Shown: piece after piece, positions 1 through 11,561 of the stretch
Position numbering within the stretch: position 1 is the stretch's first letter
Layout of the letters: each line of letters starts with the position of its first letter
Origin: Ophiothrix spiculata
Lineage: Eukaryota > Echinodermata > Ophiuroidea > Amphilepidida > Ophiotrichidae
Strand: one strand, 5' to 3'
DNA length: 37,668 nucleotides
Assembly (NCBI GenBank): GCA_000969725.1
Contig: JXSR01S073294.1
The notes under the pieces: model-generated
Told to the model about the DNA's origin: nothing
The model's input: only the letters and a program-made list of their open reading frames with translations
Database searches by the model: none
Translations under genes and position numbers: made by a program

Positions 1-30
1 CAGTGATTTTGTGTTAACGAGGTTCCACTC
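1..30. mobile_element. Right end of a pogo/Tigger-like TIR element cut by the window edge
   Basis: The first 30 bases, read on the minus strand, begin GAGTGGAACCTCGTTAACAC. This is nearly the same terminus as the complete 118-bp element at 3188-3305. The rest of the copy lies outside the window. The family call rests on the CAGTGGAACCTCG-type end and the TA duplications of the 3188 copy. Confidence 0.45.
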
Positions 31-806
31 AACATGGATTAAAAGAAGGTATATAAATGTTGAATACAAACTTGGCTTTTGGAAATATTAATTCTAGAAA
101 TTTTAAACATTTGTTCATTTAAAAAAATAATTACTGCTCATGAGTGCACTGGTGCTGCAAAATATCAACCTCGAGTAACTGGAGATCATGTGCATACTAT
201 TGTCTCTAAAGGGAAAACATATGTTCTATGTAAAAAGAACTAGTTGTGGATATGTAGCCGCTGTGTACAAATTTGTTTGTTTATGTCCTAAATATATTTG
301 AAATTATAGTTTTGAGGCAACAAATTGGTTGATGTAAAGACCAGCATTCCTGTTATATCTCTCAAAGTTGTTTTTCCTTTCAAATCGGGGTACGCAGCAT
401 GAGCCTAAACAATCAAAATCAACAAATCACGGTCTGCAAATATGTGCGTAAATAAGTGCATCAGTACGCAGAAGGCCTAACAACAAGCGTCGGAAAGAAA
501 ACCCCGCGAACAAAGAAAAACAACTCTGAGATAAACTACAAGCTCGATTAACTATGCAGACACGCCAGACACCATCATAAGCCTTGCCCTAACCCATCAC
601 TATACAAAACATTTAGTCTAACAAGCGAAAATTATGTTAAATGCTTGGGAGTTCAGTTTACCAAATTGTTTAGGACAGAGAATATTGCATGCCACAATGA
701 GAGAGAAAAACACAGGCCCATATCTGATTGGAATATTATTCACATGACACTGAACTTATTTCTTTTCTATTAATTTGGAGTTTCAGTTTGAAACACACTA
801 AACTTA
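31..806. other. No gene seen
   Basis: AT-rich sequence with no open frame worth reporting, no recognised repeat terminus and no RNA gene. A slightly GC-richer patch lies around 380-600, but all frames there are broken by stops. Confidence 0.5.
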
Positions 807-810
807 TTAA

Positions 811-1335
811 AGGGACTAGCCTAGATTCCACCTAGAATTAAATATTTATGGAAATGCTCTAAACAAAGCTTAAAAGTATAGTAAAATCCAAAAAAGTGCA
901 AAAAATTAAACACAAATGGCTCAAATTGAGAGAGAATTAATTTGCAATATATCATTCTTTGATGGTGGTGTGTTTCCTAAATCCTAACTTTTGTACCTCA
1001 GATGGATTTACCAGATAAAAGATCAAACAAAGCTCCTGTAGATAATTTAAAACATATCAAAAGGGAAACAATTTCATCAAAAATAATTTGTTTGGTAATC
1101 ACAAGTGTAGAAACAAGATTTTTATCAGTTTTTCAAACTAGAAAGACTGTTTTCACACCACTTTTTGTCTCCGGCGACAAAAATTAAAGTAGGTAAAGAA
1201 TTGCTATTTTCTCCAATGTTCCTCAAAATCATGGAAAACCACTTGTAGGTTTTATTATAATAAACATGTTCTATCGATTCAAGTAAATAAAATATGCAGG
1301 TAAAAAATTAGTGGGAAGAATCTAGGACAGTCCCT
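811..1335. mobile_element. 525-bp non-autonomous TIR element flanked by TTAA
   Basis: The left end AGGGACTAGCCTAGATTC matches the inverted right end AGGGACTGTCCTAGATTC. Both ends abut TTAA (807-810 and 1336-1339). A TTAA duplication is the hallmark of piggyBac-type insertion, though the TIR does not start with the usual CCC, so the superfamily is an inference. No transposase is visible; the 61-codon frame inside (1002-1187) has no recognisable features. Confidence 0.6.
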
Positions 1336-1339
1336 TTAA

Positions 1340-1980
1340 TATTATAACAAAGGTCTTATATAATTGTATTTCCAACTGATTCTAAAAAGGCTGCGATACA
1401 CTGAAACCAACTTGACTGAAACATGCCTGAAGTCACCCCAGTTTGAAACAACCCTACTTATAGAGAACCCTGGGTACAAAATTGATTACTGACATATATG
1501 GTCATCCCGTAATGAGAACCACTCTACTCGATTAGCTATTCAGATTGAGAATGCAACAGGTCAATTATGCTTGTCCAAAGACATCCGGAACTTACACAGG
1601 GGTCACTTTCGACAAACTTTCATTAAAAGAAAGCCACAAAATAAAACATACGGCAACCCTATGACAGTATGTCGTCTTTATCGTTACTTGTCAATCCCCA
1701 TATAACCAGCAGAATTTCTCTGTTCATAATGAAGATATTAGTATTTATAGTTCTAAATTGTCCAAAGCCACCCCAGTTTACTATTATTATTAAAAACTTA
1801 ATCCAACAAATTTATTACATATCAGGATTCAAATCAACTTCTAAAATTGTTATCCGAATAGAAAATAGTGCATGTCAGGAATTTTGTGTCGTCAGGTTAT
1901 TTATATCTTGTTGCCAGTGTGTCTCACAAACAATAAGTCGTATTCTTAATCTACTTAAATGATGAACACATATCATTATC
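1340..1980. other. No gene seen
   Basis: AT-rich spacer. A 97-codon frame at 1669-1962 has a skewed composition rich in I, S and F, no recognisable domain and no start context, and is treated as chance. Confidence 0.45.
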
Positions 1981-2424
1981 TGTGGATCGTCATATCGAAA
2001 GGTACCTTAATACCGGCATAGTCCATTACGAGATACGGGCCATTGAAGCTAAGTTTAGTAAAAATCATGTCCAAGGTCGAATTTCTAATTTCATCAGAAA
2101 GGTTATCATTGAAGTGTATTCTATCATATTAATCAGGTTCCAACATCCAAAACATAAGAAAATGTATTAAAAACCAAGCTAAAAATCCTCTCTTTATTCA
2201 AGATTTACAAAGTACAAAAACTTTAAACTAGATTTTCTCAGAACTATAGTTTTCCGAATCAGCCCGATGCCTTTTACCAATTTGGGTGTAACTTCGCAAC
2301 CGAACATCCAATAACCAAAATCAAGGTGTCATTTTAAAGCTTAAAATCTCAGCTTTCAGATGATACCAAAAAATCAATTTTGATTTTGCCGACCTTAAGG
2401 TACCTTTCGATATGATGGGTCACA
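1981..2424. mobile_element. About 440-bp miniature inverted-repeat element
   Basis: CATATCGAAAGGTACCTTAA at 1991-2010 is repeated in exact inverted form ending at 2414. The similarity extends weakly outward (TGTGGATCGT versus TGTGACCCAT) and inward (CCGGCA versus TCGGCA). The TIR is about 28-36 bp. The central part is AT-rich and non-coding. Exact ends and target duplication are unclear. Confidence 0.6.
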
Positions 2425-2435
2425 TCTGTTACAGA

Positions 2436-2700
2436 TCAAATGACTACTGGCTCGTCAAGGCAAATCCACTTTGGCCAACATTTCATCACTGTTCTGACAC
2501 CCATGTACCGGCACAAGAGGTATTTTTGACAATATGAGTTATAAGCTTTGTTTCTGAATCTATAAAACATGCCCTTTTTCCTCCAACAATCAAAAAAGAC
2601 AATGCACGTAATCAATTGACATAGGCCCCTATATCCCACTATTTTATATTTGTGAAAATATTACTTATTGAAAATTATGAGCCATCTCCTTTGTAATGCC
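2436..2700. other. Spacer, nothing recognised
   Basis: Short AT-rich spacer between two inverted-repeat elements. No supported gene. Confidence 0.4.
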
Positions 2701-2705
2701 TTTGT

Positions 2706-2780
2706 TTTAAAAGTCATGTGTCGCTATGTCTGAACACAAACTATCCATTTGGTATGGCACATAAGTCCTTATGTATTTCC
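2706..2780. repeat. Partial direct copy of the arm of the 2817-2958 foldback
   Basis: It contains TATGTCTGAACACAAACTA and CTTATGTATTTCCTTATG, both of which recur in the foldback element about 110 bp downstream. It appears to be a half-copy or an older insertion of the same repeat. Confidence 0.5.
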
Positions 2781-2816
2781 TTATGTATTTAGATTGTTAT
2801 CCCTTTGTTTAGTATA

Positions 2817-2958
2817 GTGCCGGTATGTCTGAACACAAACTACTGATTTTACATTGGCATATGTCAAATACATAACGTAATATAACGTTATGTATTTCCT
2901 TATGATATGTGTGGCATGTAACGAAAAACTCTGTTGTGATGTTCAGACATACCAGCAC
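2817..2958. mobile_element. 142-bp foldback MITE
   Basis: The whole stretch is one imperfect palindrome. GTGCCGGTATGTCTGAACA at the left is mirrored by TGTTCAGACATACCAGCAC at the right. The centre is a 13-bp perfect stem, AAATACATAACGT with ACGTTATGTATTT, around AATATA. It is non-coding. Confidence 0.6.
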
Positions 2959-3187
2959 ATAAATTTACTGTCAATTTATTAAAATAATGAATGCAATGAT
3001 CTTGGAAAAGATGTGTAAATAATCTTGAAAAATGGTTATTCACATGAATACTGAAAGACATGACAAGCACATGCTGAAATTTTACATATGTAGCAAACAC
3101 TGATTTCCTCAAAGCAGCATTTTGACTCTTGTGCTGTAATATGTCAGAACAGTGACGATTTGCCTTGTTATGTGATATAAGCTTGTA

Positions 3188-3305
3188 CAGTGGAACCTCG
3201 TAAACATAAAATCTGTTAGCACAAATTCAATTGGATCGAACAAAATTTTGATAACACAAACTAAAATCTTTGGCCCATTGATTTTGTGTTCAAGGGGTTC
3301 CACTG
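3188..3305. mobile_element. 118-bp pogo/Tigger-like MITE with TA duplication
   Basis: The left end CAGTGGAACCTCGTAAACA and the inverted right end CAGTGGAACCCCTTGAACAC are flanked by TA (3186-3187 and 3306-3307). The CAGTGGAACCTCG terminus is typical of pogo/Tigger-type Tc1-mariner elements. Related ends occur at the window start and at 9041-9836. Confidence 0.7.
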
Positions 3306-3319
3306 TACTGAAAATCACA

Positions 3320-5300
3320 GGTCAAGAGAGTGAGATGCCATGATGGGATAGGTACAAAGTCTCATTTTGAGAATGTCTGCCACTGATTTCCTTGGATCAA
3401 AGCTATAAAATTAAGTTCCAATCAAAATGCACTGATATGGGATAGCATAGCCTACACCTACAATCACTTTGACTGAAACATTCTTGACAAAAATAGCAAT
3501 TCTAATTTGGTCTTATCATGTGATATGCAAATCAGACTACCCCTTTGATAGCTCAAAACACATCCAAACCATGCAGAGCTTCGTCTGGTTTGGTAAACCA
3601 AAACAGCCATCTTGAAGAATGTAAAATATCTCAGCAATGAATTACCCAACTGAAACTAAGCATTGCACTGTGTCATAAAATTTACAACACCCTAACAGTA
3701 AAACATGTCCACACCTGAAGTAGTTTTACATAGAACATGTTTGTAAACAATTTCAACGATAACCAAGTTAAATAATGTAGTATTGATTTGACTAGCATGT
3801 ACATGCACTGTGTACAGGTCAACCGAGGTTATACTGTAGCTAGCACTGGCAGATACAAGTTGCACTCACTAAAACACTGAGCTAGGCAGCAGCTGTCAAT
3901 ACATATGTACCTGGGCTAGGCAGCCATCTTGGATTGTTGATTGCAATATGCCATGACGTACGCTGCTGTAGTAGTTCAGTGACAAAGAAAACAGGATTCG
4001 CTAAAGAATAGGGGAATGAACAAATTAATTAATCATTAGCACTGAAATGTTATCATAAGATTCCAAATAACCATTCAAATAAATGTTGAACATGGTAGAC
4101 CAGAAAGTATGACGCTGTCCATATAATTACTGGACTTAATTCAATGGGGAAAATTTCCCGTTACATATAATCTCATAAGAATTACCTAATATCCTACAAA
4201 TTTTATAACATTTCAAGGTTATTTTGACTCAAGTGTTTTCTAAATTTTCCAGGTAAACATGGGGCTTTCCCTTTCAAGTACCGGTATCAATCTTTTCAAA
4301 CGTGATTCAGATTATAAAAGGAGTTCATCATCCTATGTATTTTACATTTTGGTTCTCTCTCAATCACTTGCAATCTACAAAAATGAATAAAATAAAGGAT
4401 TATTTGCCCTAGATCAACAAGGTATCCAAGACTAGGCATTTAGTGTTGAAGCCATGAGTTCATTTCCCCTAAATCAAAATGGTTGAAATTTGCAGTTTGT
4501 CACCCCACACATATTTCCATTCCAATGCATGAAGTATTTTCATCCAGATCAAAGCCCTGTTATACAGAGCCGTGCTGACATTTTCATGTAGAACACTCAA
4601 TATACAAACCACTCATTTTGAAGGGTAAATTTTCACCTTGGGCATTCACTGCATTTAATACTACTGAATGAAAGACAAAAATGCAAAATATTAGAAATTG
4701 TACAAAATTGAGAATGTATGTCAAGGTATGAATAAATATTGTAATGCAGATGAAATTTTCCTAGCAATTTTCTTCCAAGAGTTGAATACCGGTATAAACA
4801 CATTTTTTTTTTCATAATACATTTCTCAGATGTGGACAAATTATTGATAAAGTCTTAAAACATAAAAATGCTTTTAACAGAAAAAATCTGATATAACTTT
4901 TACAAATCTGAAAAGCTCAACGCCCTGGTTTAGATTCCTATTTCTGAATTAAAAGTGCTTCAAACCATGTTGCTTTGTTCGTGGATTTATTAATTCTTGA
5001 GCATGCTAACATTACGCAGTTTTAAAAGCTCTGATTGGAACGTACACTTCAAAGGTAGCGACGGTCTACGTCTATGCTCATCATTTTTTAGTAAACATTC
5101 AAGAATTAAATCTGTGCATGCTCTTCAGTATGTAAGCTTAAGTTACATTACTTAAAATGAACTGAGATTATGCACTGTTGATATGCACTAAGAAACATGT
5201 ATGCTACTACAATTCTTCAATTCATGATGATGACTGCTAGAAGTTAAAAGCTATATCAGCAGTATGTGGATTTTGAAGTCTTAAATGGCCGAAACGGGGT
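3320..5300. other. Gene-free spacer
   Basis: About 2 kb without a supported gene. Read on the minus strand, 3900-3960 contains a YY1-type CAAGATGGCTGCC site near TACGTCATGG (CRE-like). This could be a promoter fragment, but no frame or exon follows it. The remainder is AT-rich. Confidence 0.4.
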
Positions 5301-5309
5301 TGGGAACAA

Positions 5310-5445
5310 TCAGGGGTAGAATACCCTACACTTTACAATACTGACTGCGATTATGTGTACAGATATGCCTCTTCTGTACATGAGACCAACAGCTTTATGT
5401 CCCCTCTGAAGGACGGCGATCTCGCAGCGATCTCTCATGAAATAT
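5310..5445 (-). repeat. LINE/SINE-like 3' segment (tentative)
   Basis: On the minus strand, 5386-5441 is unusually GC-rich for its surroundings. It reads GATCGCCGTCCTTC, then AGAGGGGACATAAAGC, then TGTTGGTCTCATGTAC. This resembles dispersed retroposon 3' regions of the general form GGGGACGTTAAAGCCGTTGGTCCC, recalled from marine invertebrate genomes. That resemblance is from memory and was not checked. The 65-codon frame across it (5310-5507) is probably incidental. Confidence 0.35.
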
Positions 5446-5509
5446 TTACACAACTCTAAATACTTCATGTAAGGGGTGGAGAAGATCGATCGAATATCTG
5501 ACCCCATGT

Positions 5510-7915
5510 TACCATCAAGTGAGACAATAACCGAAAATATCTGAACTCATATTAGCTTTCAAGCAAAACATTTTGATCAGTTCATGACTGTCTGATTTTT
5601 CATAAATTTGTAATCTTACATATTTAATGGTAAAGTTTGTATTACTGGTGCTCATTTTCACTGTATGCAGTTCAGTCGATGAAATAAAGCATGTTTACAG
5701 TCACATACGGTTTGCTAAAATGTTTTTATATTTTATAGAGTCAATATACATTGATGACTATATGACTATAAGATCAAAATAAATGACTATATAGAACAGT
5801 CTGTTTTCACACATTCCCACAACTCAATATCCATCATTTCAGAGGGATCATCATCCACTTGGTAAAATCCACATTGGGGAGAATGTCAGCAAAATTGTTT
5901 GAACAAATTCAGTCCGAAATGTAATACAATGCAGATGTACATGTACTCCATGCCCGACAGAAATAGATTTGAAATTTGTACTAATTGTGCACCAATTTGG
6001 GTTGCACCGTAAAGCAAATGAATCAATAATAGCAGACATTTGCCGGAATGTGAAAATACGGATTGGTCTATTATACAGTTCTAGCAATTTCCTTTCATCA
6101 CCCACGGCTATCTATTTCCCACCAGAATATTTTTTAATGTTTATCCCCTATAATGGAATAACACACAAAGGAAAGGTATTAAGAGCTTGATCATTTGGTG
6201 GATAAGAATAAATATTTTTAACATTTATTTGAGCTATACTAAGTAGGGAAAAATCCTAAATAACTAATGACAATACTAATACATTTAAGTGGCACAAAAT
6301 TGAATCTTTATTGTTATAAATAGGCTGATCATGTTGTTTTTCTATAGGTTATTTTGCACACATATTTCTCCTGAAGCATCATCATACAGACTCTACACAA
6401 ACCAAACATCAGAACCTATACAAAATCTAAGAGATTGACCTTTAGTCACATGAGAATGCACTTTGAAATTTTCAGACGAGCATTAAATGGCTCTCATGAA
6501 GCTGTTTAGGTGAGCATTTAAGGAGAGCACAACAAAGGCTCAAAGCAATAAAGATAGCAAGCCTCACGTTAGAGGAACTCCAAATTGCTCACCTAGAGCA
6601 ATCGACAACAATTAAGAAGAGCAACACTCTACAGGCTCATTCAACATAAAATGAAACTTTTTTACTTCAAGCGAAAACTCAGCTTTTTTATTCGACCACA
6701 TGAACAGGTATTTCAGTCATACGTTTGTTACTTGGTATGTGAGAAGTATTTCCCAAACTGAAATTTTAAAGTTTTTCTATCCTATCTTGAATGAGCACAC
6801 GTTTTAATTCACAAACGTTACCAAAATGTTACTCAACGTAACCCAACCAGTGAGCACCATTTTCAACAACAAACTTGTGGATATAATGATTATGCTAGGT
6901 TCTGTGGCGATTTAAAAGTGAATTTTTTCAATTATTCGGTCACAAATGTTACTTTAGAGTTGCCCTATAGCACTTTCAAAAGCAGTCCCTGGTCACCTAC
7001 CTTAAAGGCCTTAACTTTCAAGGTAATGACGTTCCGCGTCTACGCTCATGAACAGTCCACGTTCAAATATTACTACCAGAAACAATAGCTTTACATTTTA
7101 TTCCAGGGTTTTAATAACTTTTAATAAACAGTTCAGACTTACAAACAAGAAGGAATAACATAAAGTTTAAAAAAATGGAAGGAATACTGAGGCAACATCG
7201 CTTTAATGTTGTCAAACTACAATGCCTAGAAACCGTTATCGATAAAGCATGCTCCAATTGTAAATGTCAACGACATTGTGACTTTTTACTACTTAAAGGT
7301 ACTAGAATATCAAGATGATCATAACTGTAAAGTGAATAAAATTAACTATGGAATTTTTTTTACAAATTTCAATTAGTCAACAATTTTGTTGGGATTTAAT
7401 TTCAATAATTTTACATTAGTCTCAATAGAAAATAAAAATTCAACAAGAGGGGATTACTTTAGCGAACTTGCAGTTTACTAAACTTAGCGACACTAATTCA
7501 TTAGCGATAATTTCTCACTGAATAGTATTTCAATGAAAAAAATACATTTTATTGTCAGTTTCGTACATACGATTTGCTGCCTGGCATATTTGAAGTTTTT
7601 CTTATAAAATTTTTAGTTTTTATTTCCATCATCATTAATTTAACGATTATCAGAAGTCACAATTTTAGATAATTTGATGCAAAATACCCGTGTTATTTCA
7701 CCCAGATTTAAAGTTTAAGTACACAATCAATGCCATACTGTCGTCATGTCAGTGAAATTATTTTTGTGTAATTGTCAACAAAAATGGTAAATGAGATTAC
7801 AACAATAGACAAGACATTAAAATGAAACTTTGATAAAATGTTCATGCCTGAGAAGAATCAATTTCAATTCAACATTAGTACATATCAATTAATTTTGTAT
7901 CAAGACATACTTATC
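5510..7915. other. Gene-free spacer
   Basis: No supported gene in about 2.4 kb. Two related 30-bp stretches (AAGGTAGCGACGG followed by TACGTCTATGCTCAT at 5052-5080, and AAGGTAATGACG followed by CGTCTACGCTCAT at 7019-7048) suggest one old dispersed repeat present twice. Both frames near 5851-6190 look like chance frames. Confidence 0.4.
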
Positions 7916-7917
7916 TC

Positions 7918-8075
7918 CAGGGTTGCGATCACAATTTTTGCACCATTTTCAGAGAACTGCCCGCGCGAATAGATACAGTCATGATTACAACTTAATATTA
8001 CAAAAATAATGCTCCAATGGATTTGTTGCTTTGCTCATAAATCCAATGCTGAAATGGTGGGAAAATCACAACCGT
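7918..8075. repeat. Imperfect inverted repeat, about 160 bp
   Basis: GGGTTGCGATCACAATTTT and GCACCATTTTCAG near 7920-7955 are mirrored by CTGAAATGGTGGGAAAATC and ACAACCGTG near 8049-8075. The match is gapped, so this is at best an old foldback element. A poly-C run follows at 8077-8091. Confidence 0.3.
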
Positions 8076-8096
8076 GTCCCCCCCCCCCCCCTGCTT

Positions 8097-8468
8097 ATCT
8101 CTAACTTCAAGTCACTTCATAACTTCAAGTCACTTCATAATTATTCATTTGTACACCCATGCATCGTGATTCATACAATACAAACTACCAGATACTTTTA
8201 GACATGTAACAACCATCCTCCACTACTAATATCTCTAACTTCAAGTCACTTCATAACTTCAAGTCACTTCATAATTATTCATTTGTACACCCATGGAACC
8301 ACAACATCGTGATTCATACAATACAAACTACCAGATACTTTTAGACATGTAACAACCATCCTCCACTACTAATATCTCTAACTTCAAGTCACTTCATAAT
8401 TATTCATTTGTACACCCTTGGAACCATAATATCCAATTCATACAATACAAACTATCAGATATTTACAA
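8097..8468. repeat. Tandem repeat, 2.7 units of 134-143 bp
   Basis: Units start with ATCTCTAACTTCAAGTCACT at 8097, 8231 and 8374. Each unit contains a nested 17-bp duplication, CTTCAAGTCACTTCATA; the third unit has only one copy of it. The second unit carries extra bases (GGAACCACAA) that account for the 143-bp spacing. The third unit is more diverged and truncated. Minisatellite-like and non-coding. Confidence 0.85.
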
Positions 8469-8582
8469 CTATTTACCATGTCAAGGTTATTTTGCTGAGC
8501 TTGGCATATGACCTAGCTGGGCTTTCTGTACGCTCTTCATCTTTGCATTTGGTATATTGTAATTTATTGTCTTTTGCTATAG

Positions 8583-8814
8583 TTGTTTCAAATAATTTTC
8601 GGACACGAAAATTTAGAGCCTTGCATACACAATTGCTTGCGCATTTTACGCGAGTACGCAACGCTTTTCAGGCACGCGCGATGTCGCGGCACTGTGGATT
8701 ACTGATTGGAAACGGTGTTGCGTACTTCCCGGTGTCCCGTTATTGTCACAACTTGTGTATACGCGATGGCTGCGTTCAGAAATCATGTTCATGTCCGAAA
8801 TTTATTTGAAACAA
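8583..8814. mobile_element. 232-bp MITE, copy A of a two-copy family
   Basis: Terminal inverted repeats of about 25 bp: TTGTTTCAAATAATTTTCGG followed by ACAC, and the mirrored GTCCGAAATTTATTTGAAAC plus AA. The interior is GC-rich and matches the inverted copy at 25864-26203, including GTACTCGCGTAAAATGC-type blocks and a GTTGCGTACTTCCCGGTGTC region. Overlapping frames at 8408-8809 are by-products of the repeat. Confidence 0.7.
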
Positions 8815-9040
8815 TAATAATAAGAGTGATTAAACAACTACAGCATGGGCACATGTTCATGGAAGTTGCAGAATTCTGCACCTCTATGACTGATGTGCTC
8901 ACTGCCTGACGTTTTCATACATAATTTTGCTCATAGATTCCAAATGGCTCATAGAATACATTTTCTTCACAATTTATTGATTCATAAGATACATAGATTT
9001 TCTTCTGGGATCATAATGCATAAACCTGGTGCGTTTAGTA

Positions 9041-9836
9041 CAATGGAAACACGGTAACACTAAAACGCATAACCCGTAAAACCGCATAACTCGAAAGGAA
9101 CTTAAAACCCTGACTTTTCCCTATTGTTTTATCATGTATTTTTCAGAGATGCCAGTCAGTGTTACCAAAATTTCCTGAAATGCTTGTAAATTTCCTGAAA
9201 GTAGGTATATTCCTATTCTTTTATACAGGATAAACTAAGCAAAATTTCCTGAAATCAGGAAATTTCCTGAAAACTGACATCTCTGATTTTTCATGTTTAG
9301 CACTAAAGAAATAGTACGAAATCCGCTTAAGCCGAAAGCAAGTGACCATCCCTATAATGCGTTCTCAAAAGATAACACGAAAACTCTGCACAAAAGTACA
9401 ATCGCCGTTATCTTGTGAATTCAAGTTTTAAAAACATGGTAATTTTAAAAACATCGCAAAAACACCCCTACATACAAAATCGGCGAGCCAGACCAATATG
9501 GCTGATTACTATGTTTCGTGGCGTTGGACAGCTTAATTTAAGTTAGAAATATTGAATTAAATCATGCGGCAAAATTTGATGTTTAAAGTTAGCGATTAGT
9601 CATTTTTAAATACAATATTTCATTGATTTATGTCTTTCCATGATATTTTTCTGACTTTTAAGTAAGATTACAGATGCCGCATACTATAAACCAGTGCAGT
9701 ATTGATCAGTACCAGTATATATACAATGCATATGATTTTTATTGGCGGTGATCGGTTATGGGTAAATACTCAAAATTTGCTTAACACGAAAGCACACTCT
9801 TGGCCCTGACAATTTTGTGTTAAAGAGTTTCTACTG
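9041..9836. mobile_element. 796-bp degenerate pogo/Tigger-like element, TA duplicated
   Basis: The left end CAATGGAAACACGGTAACAC and the inverted right end CAGTAGAAACTCTTTAACAC sit next to TA (9039-9040 and 9837-9838). The ends resemble those at 3188 and at the window start. No transposase frame is visible. It carries a nested 142-bp element at 9144-9285. Confidence 0.55.
9144..9285. mobile_element. hAT-like MITE nested in the 9041-9836 element
   Basis: CAGAGATGCCAGT is mirrored by ACTGACATCTCTG. Taking AGAGATG/CATCTCT as the ends, the flanks TATTTTTC and GATTTTTC agree at 7 of 8 positions, as expected for an 8-bp hAT target duplication. The interior repeats TTTCCTGAAA several times in both directions. 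A relative lies at 16769-16952. Confidence 0.6.
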
Positions 9837-10215
9837 TATTATTTTTATTGTATTTTTTACACGTAAAAAATTTGCGAGGTGCGCAATAAATCGGCCAGTA
9901 GGTGACTTCAGGCGCACGTAGGTGCGCTATCGCACTCGCGCTCCTCAAAATCAATCAACAGTGGTCGTGAACCCCAGCGGATTTGGAATAATATAATTAT
10001 GTTTATTACTATAAGAACACTTTTGTTTTTTTTGAGGAAAGGTAAAAATATGATTTTTGTAATATTTTCTTCAATACGTGACCTTATAGAAATACACGTA
10101 AAATGCATCCTAAATTTGCATTTTAGAAATCCCTCGTCCCTAAATCTACTAGCTTCAGTTAATCGTGTCCTGTGCCGCCTGGATACACATCTTGAATCCA
10201 AAATTGTACATGTAC

Positions 10216-10608
10216 CAAGGAAGTTATAGGGGGGAACCGTCTTTCTCCGCCATCTTGTGTCGCTCATGGAGCAGAGTTATTGTACCGCCGGATATATTCG
10301 GGATTTGACCCGATATCCAGGCAGATCGCGTAAATCTATATACAGCGTGTGCAGTTTGTTTCACGCGCAAACCGTGTCTGCGTTTCATGTAGCGTGCATT
10401 GCGACTTGCTCTGATTAAAGTACGCCAATTTTCCCGCTAATCCGTTGCGAAGACTCTCGAAGTGTTGCACGCGGAGCCGTAAAATGCCGGAGGTACAATA
10501 ACTCACCCTCCATGAGCGACAATCCAAGATGGCTGCCGTCCCATAGGATTTACACGGCGATAAAATCAAAATGGCGAAGAGTACCGGTTCCCCTTTATAA
10601 CTTCCTTG
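10216..10608. mobile_element. 393-bp hAT-like MITE with 8-bp duplication ACATGTAC
   Basis: The left end CAAGGAAGTTATAGGGG and the inverted right end CAAGGAAGTTATAAAGGGG are bounded by ACATGTAC at 10208-10215 and 10609-10616. A second inverted block lies further in (GCTCATGGAGCAGAGTTATT with GTACC, mirrored around 10492-10522). The arms carry CCGCCATCTTG and CCAAGATGGCTGCC. The interior is GC-richer than the flanks. The 8-bp duplication and CA-start fit the hAT superfamily; no transposase is present. Confidence 0.75.
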
Positions 10609-10637
10609 ACATGTACACTATCAATGGACATGCATTA

Positions 10638-10913
10638 CCGTATTCATTCCAATAACGGCCCTGGGCCCTTACCTAAGTCATTTGGCATGGGCGGCTATTT
10701 TTGAAACTGATAGGATAAATTCTAAGTATACACAACCATTTTAAAAGCAAGAAATTGCCCTTAATACCACAAAACATCAACAAAATGAACATAAAAATAT
10801 ATTTTGTTGGAGTTTATCACCTCAAGTGCATGGTAAGAACTCTCTGAGTGCAACTTATTGGTACCAAGTTTCACCCAAGAAACTTGGGTGGGCGGTTATT
10901 GGAATGAATACGG
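10638..10913. mobile_element. 276-bp TIR element with TA duplication
   Basis: CCGTATTCATTCCAATAACG is mirrored by CGGTTATTGGAATGAATACGG, flanked by TA on both sides (10636-10637 and 10914-10915). The TIR is about 26 bp and is followed by a second short match (GGCCC versus GGGTGGG). Non-coding. The TA duplication suggests the Tc1/mariner group, tentatively. Confidence 0.75.
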
Positions 10914-10915
10914 TA

Positions 10916-11560
10916 CATACTCAAGTTCCATGCATCCCTAATGTACATTCACTATTCATCTGATTCAACATGGTGTTACAGCCCAAGATGCATGACATGT
11001 ATGTTAATGGATATCAACTTGAATTAACTTAAATATTGCAGCCAATTTAAATCAAAATGTAATTTGTACAAATCTTTAATATAAGCAATCAGGGTTTAGC
11101 GCGATTTACAACAGCAAAAAGGACTACGTCGTGTGCCGCAACGACAGCTAAAAATCTGAAACCACCTTTAGTCTTGATGTCGTTTAGTATCGATACTATT
11201 ATTTTTCGATCGACATGTTGAAAGTTTCGAAAATATTGTGACAATTGATACTTCCGACGATCGATAACAGCACTACACATACCCGTCATTTTTTTAATTC
11301 AAGCCCACCAGCCCCATCCCACCCCTTCAGATTCCAGCTTAACATTCAATTTTTAAACTTCATACTTAGAATCAATGAGTTTAATCATCAACTATAATTT
11401 ATTGTAAATCACATCGGAATGGGGTAAAATCAAATCTGAACTAATAATGTATAGTTTTCTTGTGAACACTACAGATTTTTCTCAAATTTCAAAAAAAGTC
11501 TGGCAAAAGCTTGATTTAAATACTACATTATTATATGAAAGTTCATCTGTGTTGGTATAA
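10916..11560. other. Spacer with one undiagnosed minus-strand ORF
   Basis: The minus strand of 11089-11289 is an open frame of 66 codons with balanced composition (phrases such as VSILNDIKTKGG). No family is recognised with confidence and no splice or poly(A) context supports it. The rest is AT-rich. Confidence 0.3.
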
Positions 11561-11561
11561 C

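Noticed and set aside
3900-3965. Promoter with YY1 and CRE-like sites on the minus strand
   Set aside because: No exon or frame follows (ATGGCTGCC is followed at once by a stop), so there is nothing to tie it to.
8097-8468. CRISPR-like array
   Set aside because: The units repeat over their whole length with no unique spacers, and the context is a eukaryotic repeat region.
8408-8809. 133-codon ORF
   Set aside because: It runs from the tandem repeat straight through MITE copy A; no domain, and overlapped by other frames.
11089-11289. Resemblance of NDIKTKGGFRFL to algal DUF6824-type sequences
   Set aside because: Only a handful of residues match and the setting is an animal genome; a chance resemblance is more likely.
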